DNA from: an uncultured Flavobacteriaceae bacterium
Lineage (GTDB): Bacteria; Bacteroidota; Bacteroidia; Flavobacteriales; Flavobacteriaceae
DNA length: 11,355 bases
Assembly (NCBI GenBank): GCA_947311815.1
Contig: CAMZMA010000078.1
Location: 1 to 11,355 of the forward strand
Direction of reading: 5' to 3'
Part shown: piece by piece, positions 1-7,760 of the stretch
Layout of the letters: every line of letters begins with the position of its first letter
Numbering within the stretch: position 1 is the stretch's first letter
Position numbers and translations under genes: made by a program
The notes under the pieces: model-generated
What the model was told of the DNA's origin: nothing
Database searches by the model: none
What the model saw: the letters and a program-made list of their open reading frames with translations, nothing else

Positions 1-473
1 ATTGGATTCATAGATGGTAATAAATGAATACTTACTTTCATTCTTCTTGAAGATTTTAATAACGGATTATCGTCAACAATTATACTTTGGGTTTGTGTAA
101 AATCATGTTGATTTTCTGTAATATTTAAAGTATTAAATACATAAACTTCATTATTATTTTCATCTAAAAAAGCAAAAACAATTTGAAATGCTCTATTAAA
201 TTTATTGTTTATTTTAAAATCTACTTCTGTTTTTTCAAGATTATCTCTAAAACCTCCTGATTCAAAAGCGGTAAACCTTGTTACATCGCTAACATCTGTA
301 ATTTCTACCCCATTTTCAATAAAATCGGTTTGTTCTACCGTAAAATAAATTAACGATGTTTCATACACTGGATTTAAAGTTAAATCATCTATTTGATTAA
401 AATCTAAATTTTCAGCACAAGAAAATATCATTACAAATAATAAGAGTATGGGTGTTTTTTTAAATAATTTCAT
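1..473 (-). CDS. Putative lipoprotein, C-terminus beyond window
   Basis: This frame was read by hand from the ATG at 473 and stays open for 157 codons to the left edge, so the C-terminus is missing. The N-terminus MKLFKKTPILLLFVMIFSC is a classic lipoprotein signal: two lysines, a hydrophobic stretch, and the lipobox IFSC with the lipidated cysteine at residue 19. The mature part is acidic and beta-rich in appearance (for example VYETSLIYFTVEQTDFIENGVEITD), with no catalytic motif that I recognise. The likely location is the outer or inner membrane facing the periplasm. It lies 38 bp downstream of the HAD gene on the same strand, so co-transcription is plausible. Function unknown; resembles the small uncharacterised lipoproteins common in Flavobacteriaceae. 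Confidence 0.85.
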   Translation of the reverse strand, partial: MKLFKKTPILLLFVMIFSCAENLDFNQIDDLTLNPVYETSLIYFTVEQTDFIENGVEITDVSDVTRFTAFESGGFRDNLEKTEVDFKINNKFNRAFQIVFAFLDENNNEVYVFNTLNITENQHDFTQTQSIIVDDNPLLKSSRRMKVSIHLLPSMNP

Positions 474-511
474 ATTAAAATTTGAGGTTCTGTCTTTAAA
501 CGAATTATGGG

Positions 512-1195
512 CTAAATATATTGTTTTATTTCTAAAAGAGAGGTAACACTAATCACATTTTTATAATAAATAGGTTCATTTACAAAGTTACAGTAAATTG
601 TTTTTATGTTACAATCTATAGCTCCTTTAATATCTGCCTCTATATTATCTCCTATCATATAACTCTCTTCTGGTTGTGCTTTTGCCACTTTTAAAGCGTA
701 ATAAAATACTTTAGGATTTGGTTTTTTAACACCAACACTTTCTGAAGTTATGATGTGTTTAAAATATTTTTTTAAGCCTGATTTTTCTATTTTTGCTGTT
801 TGCACTTTTTCAAAACCATTGGTAATAATGTGCAATTCATATTTTTTTTGCAAATACGCTAACAATTCAAAAGTTCCTTCAAAAAGATGATTGTAATTTG
901 GCAGATATTGAAGATATGCATCAGCAATCTCATTGATTAAATCATCAGAAACATCAATATTTAAAACAGAAAAAGTGTCTTTTAATCTACCATATTTTAG
1001 TTTTTCTTTGGTGGTTTTTTCTTCTCTATATAATTTCCAATAGTTAAAATTAATGGGCTGATATACCTCTAAAAACACTTCAACAGAAAGGTTTATTTGT
1101 TGCTCTTCAAAAATTTGCTGAAACGCAAGTGATGAGTTTTTTTCAAAATCCCACAAAGTATGATCTAAATCAAAAAAGATATGTTTAATATTCAT
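512..1195 (-). CDS. yjjG: YjjG-family HAD nucleotidase
   Basis: This 227-residue protein is a haloacid dehalogenase-superfamily hydrolase. Motif I is FFDLDHTLWDF, with the nucleophile Asp9 and acid/base Asp11. Motif II is IITNG, with Thr125. Motif III is the lysine in VGVKKPNPKVF (about residues 154-164). Motif IV is MIGDNIEADIKGA, with Asp183 and Asp188. The helical cap sits between about residues 17 and 105, as in subfamily IA. Length, the NG after motif II and the G-V-K-P-N-P motif match the YjjG/YfnB group, cytosolic 5'-nucleotidases known to dephosphorylate (non-canonical) pyrimidine nucleoside monophosphates. The ATG start at 1195 gives a normal N-terminus directly before motif I. It is divergent from the glycosyltransferase gene, with about 80 bp between starts. 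The family call is firm; the exact substrate is inferred. Confidence 0.92.
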   Translation of the reverse strand: MNIKHIFFDLDHTLWDFEKNSSLAFQQIFEEQQINLSVEVFLEVYQPINFNYWKLYREEKTTKEKLKYGRLKDTFSVLNIDVSDDLINEIADAYLQYLPNYNHLFEGTFELLAYLQKKYELHIITNGFEKVQTAKIEKSGLKKYFKHIITSESVGVKKPNPKVFYYALKVAKAQPEESYMIGDNIEADIKGAIDCNIKTIYCNFVNEPIYYKNVISVTSLLEIKQYI

Positions 1196-1243
1196 CGAAC
1201 GAAATTAAAAAAAATCTGTGCAATAAAAATACTTTTAACTCTT

Positions 1244-1251
1244 TATATTTG
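1244..1251 (+). promoter_or_regulatory. Candidate -7 element for glycosyltransferase operon
   Basis: TATATTTG is a perfect match to the Bacteroidota -7 consensus TAnnTTTG. The upstream -33 element is weak: TCTGTG ends at 1220, 23 nt before. If used, transcription would begin around 1258, shortly before the TTG start at 1276. This placement argues against the upstream in-frame TTG at 1249, which lies inside the element. Confidence 0.45.
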
Positions 1252-1275
1252 TTACAACTAACAAACTTTCCTTTT

Positions 1276-2409
1276 TTGAAAAAGAAACTTCATATTTTAT
1301 TTTTATGTAGTTGGTATCCTTCTAAAGTATTGCCAACAAATGGCGATTTTATTCAACGTCATGCAACAGCGGTTTCTGCACTTCATAAAGTAACGGTTTT
1401 GCATATTGTTTCTGATAAAAATATTGAGAAATCTATCATTGACATCAAAATAATTAATGGTGTAAAAACGTGTATTGGATATGTAAAACACAGTAAAAAT
1501 CCGTTTGTTAAATATTATCGCTTTTTGGCTATTTATAAAAAATTAATAACTGCTATCAACAAGATTGATGTTGTACATCTTAACGTAATATATCCTTTCG
1601 GTGTGATTGCTTTACATTTAAAATGGATTCAAAAAATTCCGTTTATCATTTCAGAACATTGGACAGGTTATTTATTTCCTCAAAACAAAAATATCGGATT
1701 TCTAGAAAAATTCTTATCAAAAACAATTACTAAAAACGCTTCATTTGTTTGCCCAGTTAGTGATTTTTTAGAAAACAATATGGTGCAATTCGGTTTAAAA
1801 GGAAATTACAAACCTATTTTTAATGTGATAGACACCAATCTTTTTAAACCTGCTCTAAAAAAAGAAACTATTTTTACCATCATTCATATTTCTAGCATGT
1901 TAGATAGCCATAAAAATATTTCTGGAATGTTGCAAGTTGCCAAAAAATTGGAAGAAAAAATCGGTAATTTCACATGGAAATTTATAGGAGGTTCTTCAAA
2001 AAAATATAAAAAACTCATCAACAAATTATCATTTAAAAAAGCGACCATACAGTTTATAAATCATGTCTCGCAAAAAGAACTGGTTACACATATACAGCAA
2101 TCTCATTTGCTTGTATCTTTTAGTAATTATGAAACTTTTGGAATTACCATTATTGAAGCCATTGCGTGCGGAGTTCCTGTAATTACAACAGATACAGGAA
2201 TTGTTTGCAATGCATATCTAAAAAAATATTATACAATTACGCCTTTTAGAGATGTGAATTCTTTGTGTAATAACATTGTAAAAATGAAGGAAAAAGCATC
2301 TTTTAACTCCGAAGAAGCGCATCAATTTATTGAAGCTAATTTTAGTAATTTGCTCATTGCAAAACAGTTTTCTGAACTGTATTTTTTAACGTTAAACAAA
2401 ATATCTTGA
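1276..2409 (+). CDS. GT4-type glycosyltransferase
   Basis: This 377-residue cytosolic or membrane-associated glycosyltransferase is expected to transfer a sugar from a nucleotide-sugar donor in surface polysaccharide assembly. It has the GT-B layout. The N-terminal half opens with KKKLHILFLCSWYPSK and PTNGDFIQRHA, the usual start of flavobacterial GT4 enzymes. The C-terminal half has VIDTNLFKP, HISSMLDSHKN and the donor-binding E-x7-E in ETFGITIIE (about residues 286-294), followed by AIACGVPVITT. No in-frame ATG occurs near the N-terminus. The frame opens at a TTG at 1249, but I prefer the TTG at 1276 because it gives MKKKLHILFL and because 1249 falls inside a -7 promoter match. It is first in a plus-strand operon, and its TGA overlaps the start of the flippase gene. 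Donor and acceptor cannot be read from sequence. Confidence 0.88.
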   Translation: MKKKLHILFLCSWYPSKVLPTNGDFIQRHATAVSALHKVTVLHIVSDKNIEKSIIDIKIINGVKTCIGYVKHSKNPFVKYYRFLAIYKKLITAINKIDVVHLNVIYPFGVIALHLKWIQKIPFIISEHWTGYLFPQNKNIGFLEKFLSKTITKNASFVCPVSDFLENNMVQFGLKGNYKPIFNVIDTNLFKPALKKETIFTIIHISSMLDSHKNISGMLQVAKKLEEKIGNFTWKFIGGSSKKYKKLINKLSFKKATIQFINHVSQKELVTHIQQSHLLVSFSNYETFGITIIEAIACGVPVITTDTGIVCNAYLKKYYTITPFRDVNSLCNNIVKMKEKASFNSEEAHQFIEANFSNLLIAKQFSELYFLTLNKIS

Positions 2410-3665
2410 ATTTATTAAAAAACTACATACAAGGTTTTTTAAACAGGTCTGGAAACTATGTATTATCAGCAACCATAATTGCAAGAGTTTTGTCTTTTTT
2501 GGCTTCTTGGATTGCTTTACAATTACTATCAGACAAAACTTTAGGAGTCGTTTTATTTGCCTTTAGCATTGTTCAGTTTTTAATCCCTTTTGGTGGTTTT
2601 GGTTTACACCAAGGATTATTACGTTATGGCGCTCTTTTAAAAGATGAGGCCGATAAAAACATCCTTTTTGTGTTTGTCTTAAAAAAAGGCATTTTACTCT
2701 CTGTTTTACTATTACTATTGGTTCTTATTATCGGTTATTTTATCCCTTTTGAGTTTGAAAAAACCTATTTCTACCTAAGTATTTTATCCTTAGCCATTAT
2801 TACAAATTATTTTTTTCAAATTATTAAAATTCAATATAGATTACAACATAATAATAAAACATTTGCTTTTATAGACGTTGCTTTTAGCGTTACATTAATA
2901 GTTACAGTTTTTTTATTAAGCTATTTTTTTAAAGAAACAGGATACGCTATCGCTTTAATAATCGCTCCTCTTTCTTCCTTATTTTTTCTTAAAAATTTAA
3001 AGGTAAATTATAAAAACAACACCAAATTATCAATTATAGACTACTCATTTTGGCGGTATTGTTTTTTAGGAAGTTTGGCAAGTGTAGCACCACAATCTTT
3101 AGTAATTATAGATATTTTATTAGTCGGTTATTTATTAAAAGACCCCGAATTAATAACGGTATATAAATATGTGTCTTTAATTCCTGCAAGTATTTTATTT
3201 TTACCTCAGGCTTTTATTGCTACGGATTACGTCTCTTTTACTGAAAAAATTACAGACAAAAACTACATTTTTAACTACATAAAAAGTTACATGCTCTTTT
3301 TTAGTTTGATAGCGATTGCTTTTTGTGGATTTTTTTATCTCTTTGCCGAAGAAACTTTAGCAATATTCAATTCAAATTACACACAATATGCTGATAGTTT
3401 TTTAATTTTAGTATTTGGTGTTTGTGGTATTTTAATTTTTAGAGGATTATTCGGAAACCTACTCTCTTCTATCGGAAAAATTGAAATAAACTATTATATT
3501 GTTGTCATTGCTCTTTGCTTAAATGTAGTGAGTAATTATTATTTAATCCCTATTTACGGCATAAAAGGCGCTGCAATTACCTCAGCCTTTTTAATGTGGT
3601 TTACAGGTATCTTTTCATATATTTGGTTTCTTTTTCTTTATAAAAAAATGTTGCAAAATGACTAA
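2406..3665 (+). CDS. Wzx-like polysaccharide flippase (MOP superfamily)
   Basis: This 419-residue, very hydrophobic integral membrane protein shows about a dozen stretches long enough to span the membrane; examples are near residues 22-40, 47-65, 86-111, 120-140, 152-172 and 390-410. Length and composition fit the MATE/MOP family of oligosaccharide-lipid translocases (Wzx/RfbX-type), which move undecaprenyl-linked glycan units across the inner membrane. N-terminal NYVLSATIIARVLSFLASW and the segment FGLHQGLLRYGALL are typical of the polysaccharide-exporter branch. Translation starts at TTG 2406, which overlaps the upstream TGA in the form TTGA, a sign of translational coupling. Its 3' end overlaps the methyltransferase ATG by 8 bp. 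The substrate is unknown, and no Wzy-like polymerase is visible in the window. Confidence 0.85.
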   Translation: MNLLKNYIQGFLNRSGNYVLSATIIARVLSFLASWIALQLLSDKTLGVVLFAFSIVQFLIPFGGFGLHQGLLRYGALLKDEADKNILFVFVLKKGILLSVLLLLLVLIIGYFIPFEFEKTYFYLSILSLAIITNYFFQIIKIQYRLQHNNKTFAFIDVAFSVTLIVTVFLLSYFFKETGYAIALIIAPLSSLFFLKNLKVNYKNNTKLSIIDYSFWRYCFLGSLASVAPQSLVIIDILLVGYLLKDPELITVYKYVSLIPASILFLPQAFIATDYVSFTEKITDKNYIFNYIKSYMLFFSLIAIAFCGFFYLFAEETLAIFNSNYTQYADSFLILVFGVCGILIFRGLFGNLLSSIGKIEINYYIVVIALCLNVVSNYYLIPIYGIKGAAITSAFLMWFTGIFSYIWFLFLYKKMLQND

Positions 3666-4464
3666 ATTTCAAAAAATTTTTAAAGGTGTTTATCTGCTTT
3701 TTAAAACCCCTAGTCTTATTAATTTGATCTTAAATAGTTCTATTGCTAAAAAACAATATTTACAAAAAAAACATCCAAACAAAACACAACTACCAACGGT
3801 TTCTATAGATGATATTATCCCTAATTTTAACGAAACTCTCTCTACTTTTTCTTTCTTAGGTGGCGGATCTTTACCTACTGATATTATGTTGCTAAAATCG
3901 CTCTGTAAACAAACAAAAAATTGTTCTTATTTTGAAATTGGCACTTGGAGAGGAGAAAGCGTGGTTAATGTAGCCGAAGTTGCCAAAGAATGTTTTACAC
4001 TAAACTTATCTAAAAAAGAAATAGAAGCCTTAGGAATGCCCAAAAAATATGCCGATTTACACGGTTTCTATTCCAAAGAAAAAGAAAATATTACGCATTT
4101 ATTTGGCAACTCACTAACATTTGATTTTGCGGGTTTACACAAAAAATTTGATGTTATTTTTATTGATGGAAGCCATGAATATGATTTTGTAAAAAATGAC
4201 ACTCAAAAAATTTTTCAGCATTTAATACACGAAAATTCTATAGTTGTTTGGCATGATTATGCATATGACCCAGAAAACATCAGATACGAAGTTTTAGCTG
4301 GCATCTTAGACGGAATACCACATAATTACAAAGATAATTTATACCATGTTTCTAATACACTTTGTGCTATTTATCTTCCTCAAAAAACACAAAGTAAACT
4401 TTTAAATTACCCTTTAAAACCTATACATAAATTTGAAATAACAGCGAAAATCAAAAAATTGTAG
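3658..4464 (+). CDS. Class I SAM-dependent methyltransferase
   Basis: This 268-residue protein has a Rossmann-type methyltransferase core. Motif I is YFEIGTWRGES (about residues 91-101), which binds S-adenosylmethionine. An acidic strand, FDVIFIDGSHEYDFVKND (164-181), is followed by IVVWHDYAYD (195-204). The DGSHxYxxVxxD and WHDY motifs match the Methyltransf_24 type, often found in glycan and secondary-metabolite clusters. A poorly conserved N-terminal stretch of about 60 residues precedes the core. The start ATG at 3658 overlaps the flippase stop, so this is the third gene of the operon. The natural reading is a methyl transfer to a glycan or nucleotide sugar, but the acceptor is not visible. 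The last 14 bp overlap the oppositely oriented acyltransferase gene. Confidence 0.85.
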   Translation: MTKFQKIFKGVYLLFKTPSLINLILNSSIAKKQYLQKKHPNKTQLPTVSIDDIIPNFNETLSTFSFLGGGSLPTDIMLLKSLCKQTKNCSYFEIGTWRGESVVNVAEVAKECFTLNLSKKEIEALGMPKKYADLHGFYSKEKENITHLFGNSLTFDFAGLHKKFDVIFIDGSHEYDFVKNDTQKIFQHLIHENSIVVWHDYAYDPENIRYEVLAGILDGIPHNYKDNLYHVSNTLCAIYLPQKTQSKLLNYPLKPIHKFEITAKIKKL

Positions 4465-5332
4465 TATCATTTTTTAACGAAAAATAAGGTTCTTTTACTG
4501 CGCCAAAACTCTTAAAAAACGAGGCAATACTCGGTATCATAGAACCTTCAAAATCAAAAATTAAATTAGAATCGCTATATTTTTTTATCATTTCATGGAT
4601 TAAAAAACTAGGAGCTTGTAGTTTTTTTCCTTCGTTAGTGTAAACTGCAAATAAATACGTAATTCTATTGTTATCTTTTAAAAAAATGGCACCTCCTAAA
4701 ATTTCATCATCTATTGATTTTACTATTTTTACAAATCCTTTTTCTTTGTTTTTTAGTGTTTCTGTTAACTTATCTAAGGTGTAGTATTCTTTTTTTGAAA
4801 AAGGAAAAAACGAATAATATTTTTTAGAAATATCAATTAAATCTTCTATATGACATATTTCAGTAAGTATTAATTTATTTTTTTGGGCTACAGAAATTGC
4901 ATGTTTTCTGCCTTTAGAAAAATTTTTAATAAATGAATTATTACAACAAATTAATGGCAAAATATAATTCATTCTTACCTCGTGTTTTGTATTCTTAACG
5001 TTATTTTCTGAATTTAATGAAAGTGTTCTTTTTAGAAAAATTTTAGGAATTTTATCTAAAAAAAGTAGCATATCCTCTTCTGAGGTTTCTTTTTTAGAAA
5101 ACAATCCTAATTGTTGAATAAAATAAGGAACATATATATACGGAATAAAATATTTTGTCCGCCATGGTAATGGCATTACAATTTCATAATCATTTTGCAC
5201 TAAAACACCCCAATTATCTGCCACAATATCTAAATACCAAGAATAGGCATATACCCTACTTTGCTTAGATTTTTCAATACAAGCATCGTATTTTTTCAAA
5301 TCTATTTGAGATCTTTTTAGGTAGTTAATCAT
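4451..5332 (-). CDS. FemAB/GNAT-like acyltransferase
   Basis: This 293-residue protein has the build of GNAT-fold proteins of the FemAB/BioF2-like (Acetyltransf_6) type. The first half contains the conserved tryptophan-tyrosine stretch VYAYSWYLDIVADNW (27-41). The second half contains ILGGAIFLKDNNRITYLFAV (211-230), APSFLIHEMIKKYSD (240-254) and the diagnostic end FDFEGSMIPSIASFFKSFGA (259-278). Members transfer acyl or aminoacyl groups to glycans or peptides; acylation of a polysaccharide is an inference from the neighbours. Its ATG at 5332 overlaps the deacetylase stop by 8 bp, so both genes are one minus-strand unit. Its 3' end runs 14 bp into the methyltransferase gene, with no terminator between them. 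Confidence 0.8.
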   Translation of the reverse strand: MINYLKRSQIDLKKYDACIEKSKQSRVYAYSWYLDIVADNWGVLVQNDYEIVMPLPWRTKYFIPYIYVPYFIQQLGLFSKKETSEEDMLLFLDKIPKIFLKRTLSLNSENNVKNTKHEVRMNYILPLICCNNSFIKNFSKGRKHAISVAQKNKLILTEICHIEDLIDISKKYYSFFPFSKKEYYTLDKLTETLKNKEKGFVKIVKSIDDEILGGAIFLKDNNRITYLFAVYTNEGKKLQAPSFLIHEMIKKYSDSNLIFDFEGSMIPSIASFFKSFGAVKEPYFSLKNDTTIF

Positions 5333-6638
5333 CGGTAGATTTACATATTTTTAACATCGTTTCATAAACTCTACTCCAACCATTCCATCGCAAATAACCG
5401 CTTAAACTTTCATTATGAAACAAGGTAATAAATGTACCATTTACGGCTTTTACTTCGTTTTTTAAATCTCTAATTCTTCCTAAAGATTGTTTTGGCGTTA
5501 ATTTCATATAATCATTCAAAGTTGTATCCATCAACGCAAACGGAAATATTTTTAACGGAGTCTGAATTTCAAAATCTAAATCGTAAAAATAAAAAGGAAT
5601 CGAAGTGCTTGCTCTAAAGCCAACCGTACTTGCATATCCCATAGAATAATCTTCTTCTATTTCTAAATCTATTAAATGCTGATAGGTTTCTGGCAAATTA
5701 AATCGCAAATAATGCTGTCTAGAACGTTTAATTGGCATATTGGTAATATTCTCTAATCGTTCTTTTTCTTTTTTTAATAACGCACTGTCTTTCATGGTAA
5801 AATAAGACGGATGCAAACCCACACGAGCATAATCTACCATATCTTTTATAAGTAATCTAAATTTAGATTTGGCAGCAGAAACATTCGTATCAAACGTAGT
5901 ATAATCGGCTACTAAAAAGAAAAAAATAGTTCTTACAGCTTGTTCTTTTTTTAAACTGATGATTTTATCAAAGGTAAAAAAAGGATCTTTTTTAAGATTG
6001 ACAAGAACCGCAAACCGATTCCAAATATCAAAGACTTTAAATTTAGAAAAATCTTTTAAAAGCCCACCAAAAGTTCGTAATAAATTTTTGTGTTTATACG
6101 CAAATGCATTATCAACATCAATGGTAGAAATGTAAGCGTATTTTCTAGAAGAAGTTTGATAATCTGGGTATTTTTCTTTTACAATTTCCAGTAATTTTAA
6201 CGCCCAAATATCTACCACAGGTTTCTCTATAAATTGATGTTTAAAAGCAATACTTTGTTCGGCAGTAAAACGCCCATGAACATCTTTTACATGTGGTAAA
6301 TATTCTTCATATCTTGTTATTAAATAGAAACTAGCGGCAAAAATATCAAACGGAATAGTAGATTTTGTTCCTGCCGAAAAAAAACAGGGTGTTTCTTCCC
6401 ATTTTTGAACGGTAATATCGATATCATTTGCACCTTGTTCAAACAGTAAGTTACTACTTTTTACAAAAAATTCATTTCCTAACGGCGCTTTACTATAGGT
6501 CATTTTCATACCATTATGAGCCACAAATTTTTCGATAGTTGATGTAAAATCAACAGGGATTTGTAAAATTCGTGTAAAAATATGCTTAAATATATACCGA
6601 ACTCTCGGTGTTATTTTATGTGTATAAACTAATATCAA
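5325..6638 (-). CDS. Polysaccharide deacetylase family protein
   Basis: This 437-residue protein has an N-terminal domain of about 160 residues of the kind found before deacetylase domains in Bacteroidota, followed by a NodB-like carbohydrate esterase 4 fold. Visible motifs are YISTIDVDNAFAY (169-181), with Asp174 and Asp176 in the place of the TFDDG motif; VGLHPSYF (273-280), with His276 as probable metal ligand; RSRQHYLRF (305-313); YASTVGFRAST (335-345); and TLFHNESLSG (405-414), with the C-terminal catalytic His408. Such enzymes remove N- or O-acetyl groups from glycans. No clear signal peptide is seen, so a cytosolic location is suggested. The start is TTG at 6638 giving MILVYTHKITPRVRYIFKHIF, the family-typical N-terminus; no ATG lies nearby upstream. 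It is the first gene of a two-gene unit with the acyltransferase. Confidence 0.85.
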   Translation of the reverse strand: MILVYTHKITPRVRYIFKHIFTRILQIPVDFTSTIEKFVAHNGMKMTYSKAPLGNEFFVKSSNLLFEQGANDIDITVQKWEETPCFFSAGTKSTIPFDIFAASFYLITRYEEYLPHVKDVHGRFTAEQSIAFKHQFIEKPVVDIWALKLLEIVKEKYPDYQTSSRKYAYISTIDVDNAFAYKHKNLLRTFGGLLKDFSKFKVFDIWNRFAVLVNLKKDPFFTFDKIISLKKEQAVRTIFFFLVADYTTFDTNVSAAKSKFRLLIKDMVDYARVGLHPSYFTMKDSALLKKEKERLENITNMPIKRSRQHYLRFNLPETYQHLIDLEIEEDYSMGYASTVGFRASTSIPFYFYDLDFEIQTPLKIFPFALMDTTLNDYMKLTPKQSLGRIRDLKNEVKAVNGTFITLFHNESLSGYLRWNGWSRVYETMLKICKSTDD

Positions 6639-6679
6639 AAAAAATATTTTTTATTATTAATAACCAACTAACAAATTGC

Positions 6680-6736
6680 CACAAGCGTTCATTTCGACTA
6701 CGCTCAATGACCGCACTTCTAACAACTATTCACTAA
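6680..6736. repeat. 57-bp direct repeat, copy 1
   Basis: This copy matches 6757-6813 at 55 of 57 positions (T/C and G/A differences only). It runs from CACAAGCGTTCATT to CAACTATTCACTAA. It contains a small hairpin, TCATT (6689-6693) and AATGA (6706-6710), around a 12-nt centre TCGACTACGCTC. It lies in the gap between the deacetylase gene and radC, which holds no gene. Confidence 0.95.
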
Positions 6737-6756
6737 TACCTACAAAACCAGATTTT

Positions 6757-6813
6757 CACAAGCGTTCATTTCGACCACGCTCAATGACCACACTTCTAAC
6801 AACTATTCACTAA
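6757..6813. repeat. 57-bp direct repeat, copy 2
   Basis: This is the second copy of the unit at 6680-6736, separated from it by 20 bp. Its hairpin arms are TCATT (6766-6770) and AATGA (6783-6787), with centre TCGACCACGCTC. Its final 14 bases are immediately repeated again at 6814-6827, where they form the 3' end of radC. Confidence 0.95.
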
Positions 6814-6827
6814 CAACTATTCACTAA
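6800..6827. repeat. Tandem 14-mer CAACTATTCACTAA, two perfect copies
   Basis: Two exact copies lie side by side (6800-6813 and 6814-6827). A third is at 6723-6736 and a 13/14 match at 7574-7587. The second copy provides the last two sense codons and the TAG stop of radC on the minus strand. The unit is two 7-nt halves, in line with the 7-nt periodicity of the other intergenic repeats. Confidence 0.9.
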
Positions 6828-7509
6828 TCATCCCTTCATCTGCAAAGCTAAAATACACTTTTTCGGTAATAATTAAATGGTCTAAGAGTTTAATATCTAA
6901 AGTTTTTCCTGCTTCTTTAATTTTTTTGGTTAAATCGATATCTGCTTTACTAGGCACTAATTTTCCTGACGGATGATTATGACACACAATAACACCTGTT
7001 GCAGCTAGTTCTAATGCTTTTTTAAAAAGCAAACGCACATCTACAATAGTAGCGGTTAAGCCACCTTTACTTGCTTGGTTTTTTGCCAAAATTTTGTTCG
7101 CATTATTTAAATACACAACCCAAAATTCTTCGTGCTGTAAATCGCCAATTAAAGGAACCATCAATTTAAAAACATCGTTGCTAGAAGCTATCTTTGGATG
7201 TGTAACTCCCATTTCAAACTGTCTTCTTTTGCCTAATTCTAATGCGGTAATTATGCTAATCGCTTTGGCTTCTCCAATTCCCTTAAACTGCATCAATTCT
7301 TGTACTGATAATTTTGCTAATTGATTTAGATTATTTGCAACCGATTGCAGGATTTTTTTAGACAATGCAACAGCACTTTCTTCTCTATTTCCAGAACCGA
7401 TAAGTATAGCAATGAGTTCTGCATCAGACAACACGCTTTTACCTTTAGAGAGTAATTTTTCGCGAGGTCTATCATCTAATGCCCAAGATTTAATAGTTAA
7501 CTTTTTCAT
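6817..7509 (-). CDS. radC: RadC family JAB-domain protein
   Basis: This 230-residue RadC (DUF2466/YicR) protein has an N-terminal helix-hairpin-helix region (about 70-92, FKGIGEAKAISI) and a C-terminal JAB/MPN metalloprotease-like domain (about 107-230). The JAMM signature is complete: CHNHPSG with His177 and His179, then Asp190, preceded by the conserved NQASKGGLTATIVDVRLLFKKAL. The old link to DNA repair is doubtful; the biochemical role of the family is not settled, and DNA binding with peptidase-type zinc chemistry is only inferred. The start is ATG at 7509, giving MKKLTIKSWALDDRPREK, the family-typical beginning; a TTG at 7527 would add six residues without support. The C-terminus normally ends near FADEGMI; the extra Ser-Glu and stop come from the intergenic 14-mer repeat. 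Confidence 0.93.
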   Translation of the reverse strand: MKKLTIKSWALDDRPREKLLSKGKSVLSDAELIAILIGSGNREESAVALSKKILQSVANNLNQLAKLSVQELMQFKGIGEAKAISIITALELGKRRQFEMGVTHPKIASSNDVFKLMVPLIGDLQHEEFWVVYLNNANKILAKNQASKGGLTATIVDVRLLFKKALELAATGVIVCHNHPSGKLVPSKADIDLTKKIKEAGKTLDIKLLDHLIITEKVYFSFADEGMISE

Positions 7510-7573
7510 ATTGATTCTTTTGTACAATTTAATAAATTATTGACATCGCTATCTCCTTTGCAATGATTGATTA

Positions 7574-7587
7574 CAACTACTCACTAA
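7574..7587. repeat. 14-mer repeat copy upstream of radC
   Basis: CAACTACTCACTAA differs at one base from the 14-mer at 6723, 6800 and 6814, so radC has this unit on both sides. It lies in the 7510-7760 gap, which holds repeats and the trkA promoter but no gene that I can see. Confidence 0.75.
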
Positions 7588-7635
7588 AAACTAACAAACA
7601 AATTATCATAGTCTCTTTTTTCTACTTACTTCAAA

Positions 7636-7659
7636 TTCGTTTCGACTACGCTCAACGAA
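7636..7659. repeat. Hairpin repeat with changed, still complementary arms
   Basis: TTCGTT (7636-7641) pairs perfectly with AACGAA (7654-7659) around TCGACTACGCTC, which is identical to the centre of the copy at 6689-6710. The arms there are TCATT/AATGA, so the A-T pair has become G-C with pairing kept. Confidence 0.85.
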
Positions 7660-7660
7660 C

Positions 7661-7688
7661 GACAACCGACAACTGACAACCGACAACC
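7661..7688. repeat. Heptad repeat GACAACC, four copies
   Basis: There are four consecutive 7-mers, GACAACC, GACAACT, GACAACC and GACAACC. They follow directly after the hairpin repeat and end 22 bp before the -33 element of the trkA promoter. A related tract lies downstream of trkA at 9198-9232, with the T-ending unit again second. Confidence 0.92.
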
Positions 7689-7709
7689 ACTCAATAAATA
7701 TACTCTTTT

Positions 7710-7740
7710 TTTGCAAAACCAACTTAGAATAGTACATTTG
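7710..7740 (+). promoter_or_regulatory. Promoter of trkA
   Basis: TTTG at 7710-7713 and TACATTTG at 7733-7740 (a full match to TAnnTTTG) are separated by 19 nt, the spacing expected for the Bacteroidota housekeeping sigma factor. The predicted transcription start is around 7747, 14 nt before the trkA ATG. Confidence 0.75.
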
Positions 7741-7760
7741 TAACTTAGAATCTTATTTTT

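Noticed and set aside
1249..1275. Nine-codon N-terminal extension of the glycosyltransferase
   Set aside because: Its TTG lies in a TAnnTTTG promoter match, and the extension LQLTNFPF is not typical of the family.
1303..1491. Antisense open frame of 62 codons
   Set aside because: It lies wholly inside the glycosyltransferase gene on the other strand and has no recognisable motif.
6680..6827. Possible CRISPR array
   Set aside because: There are only two 57-bp units with a 20-bp spacer and a partial third unit without any spacer; the unit is a dispersed repeat and no cas gene is present.
7094..7324. Plus-strand open frame of 76 codons inside radC
   Set aside because: It is a shadow of the conserved radC frame; its cysteine- and proline-rich product resembles no family.
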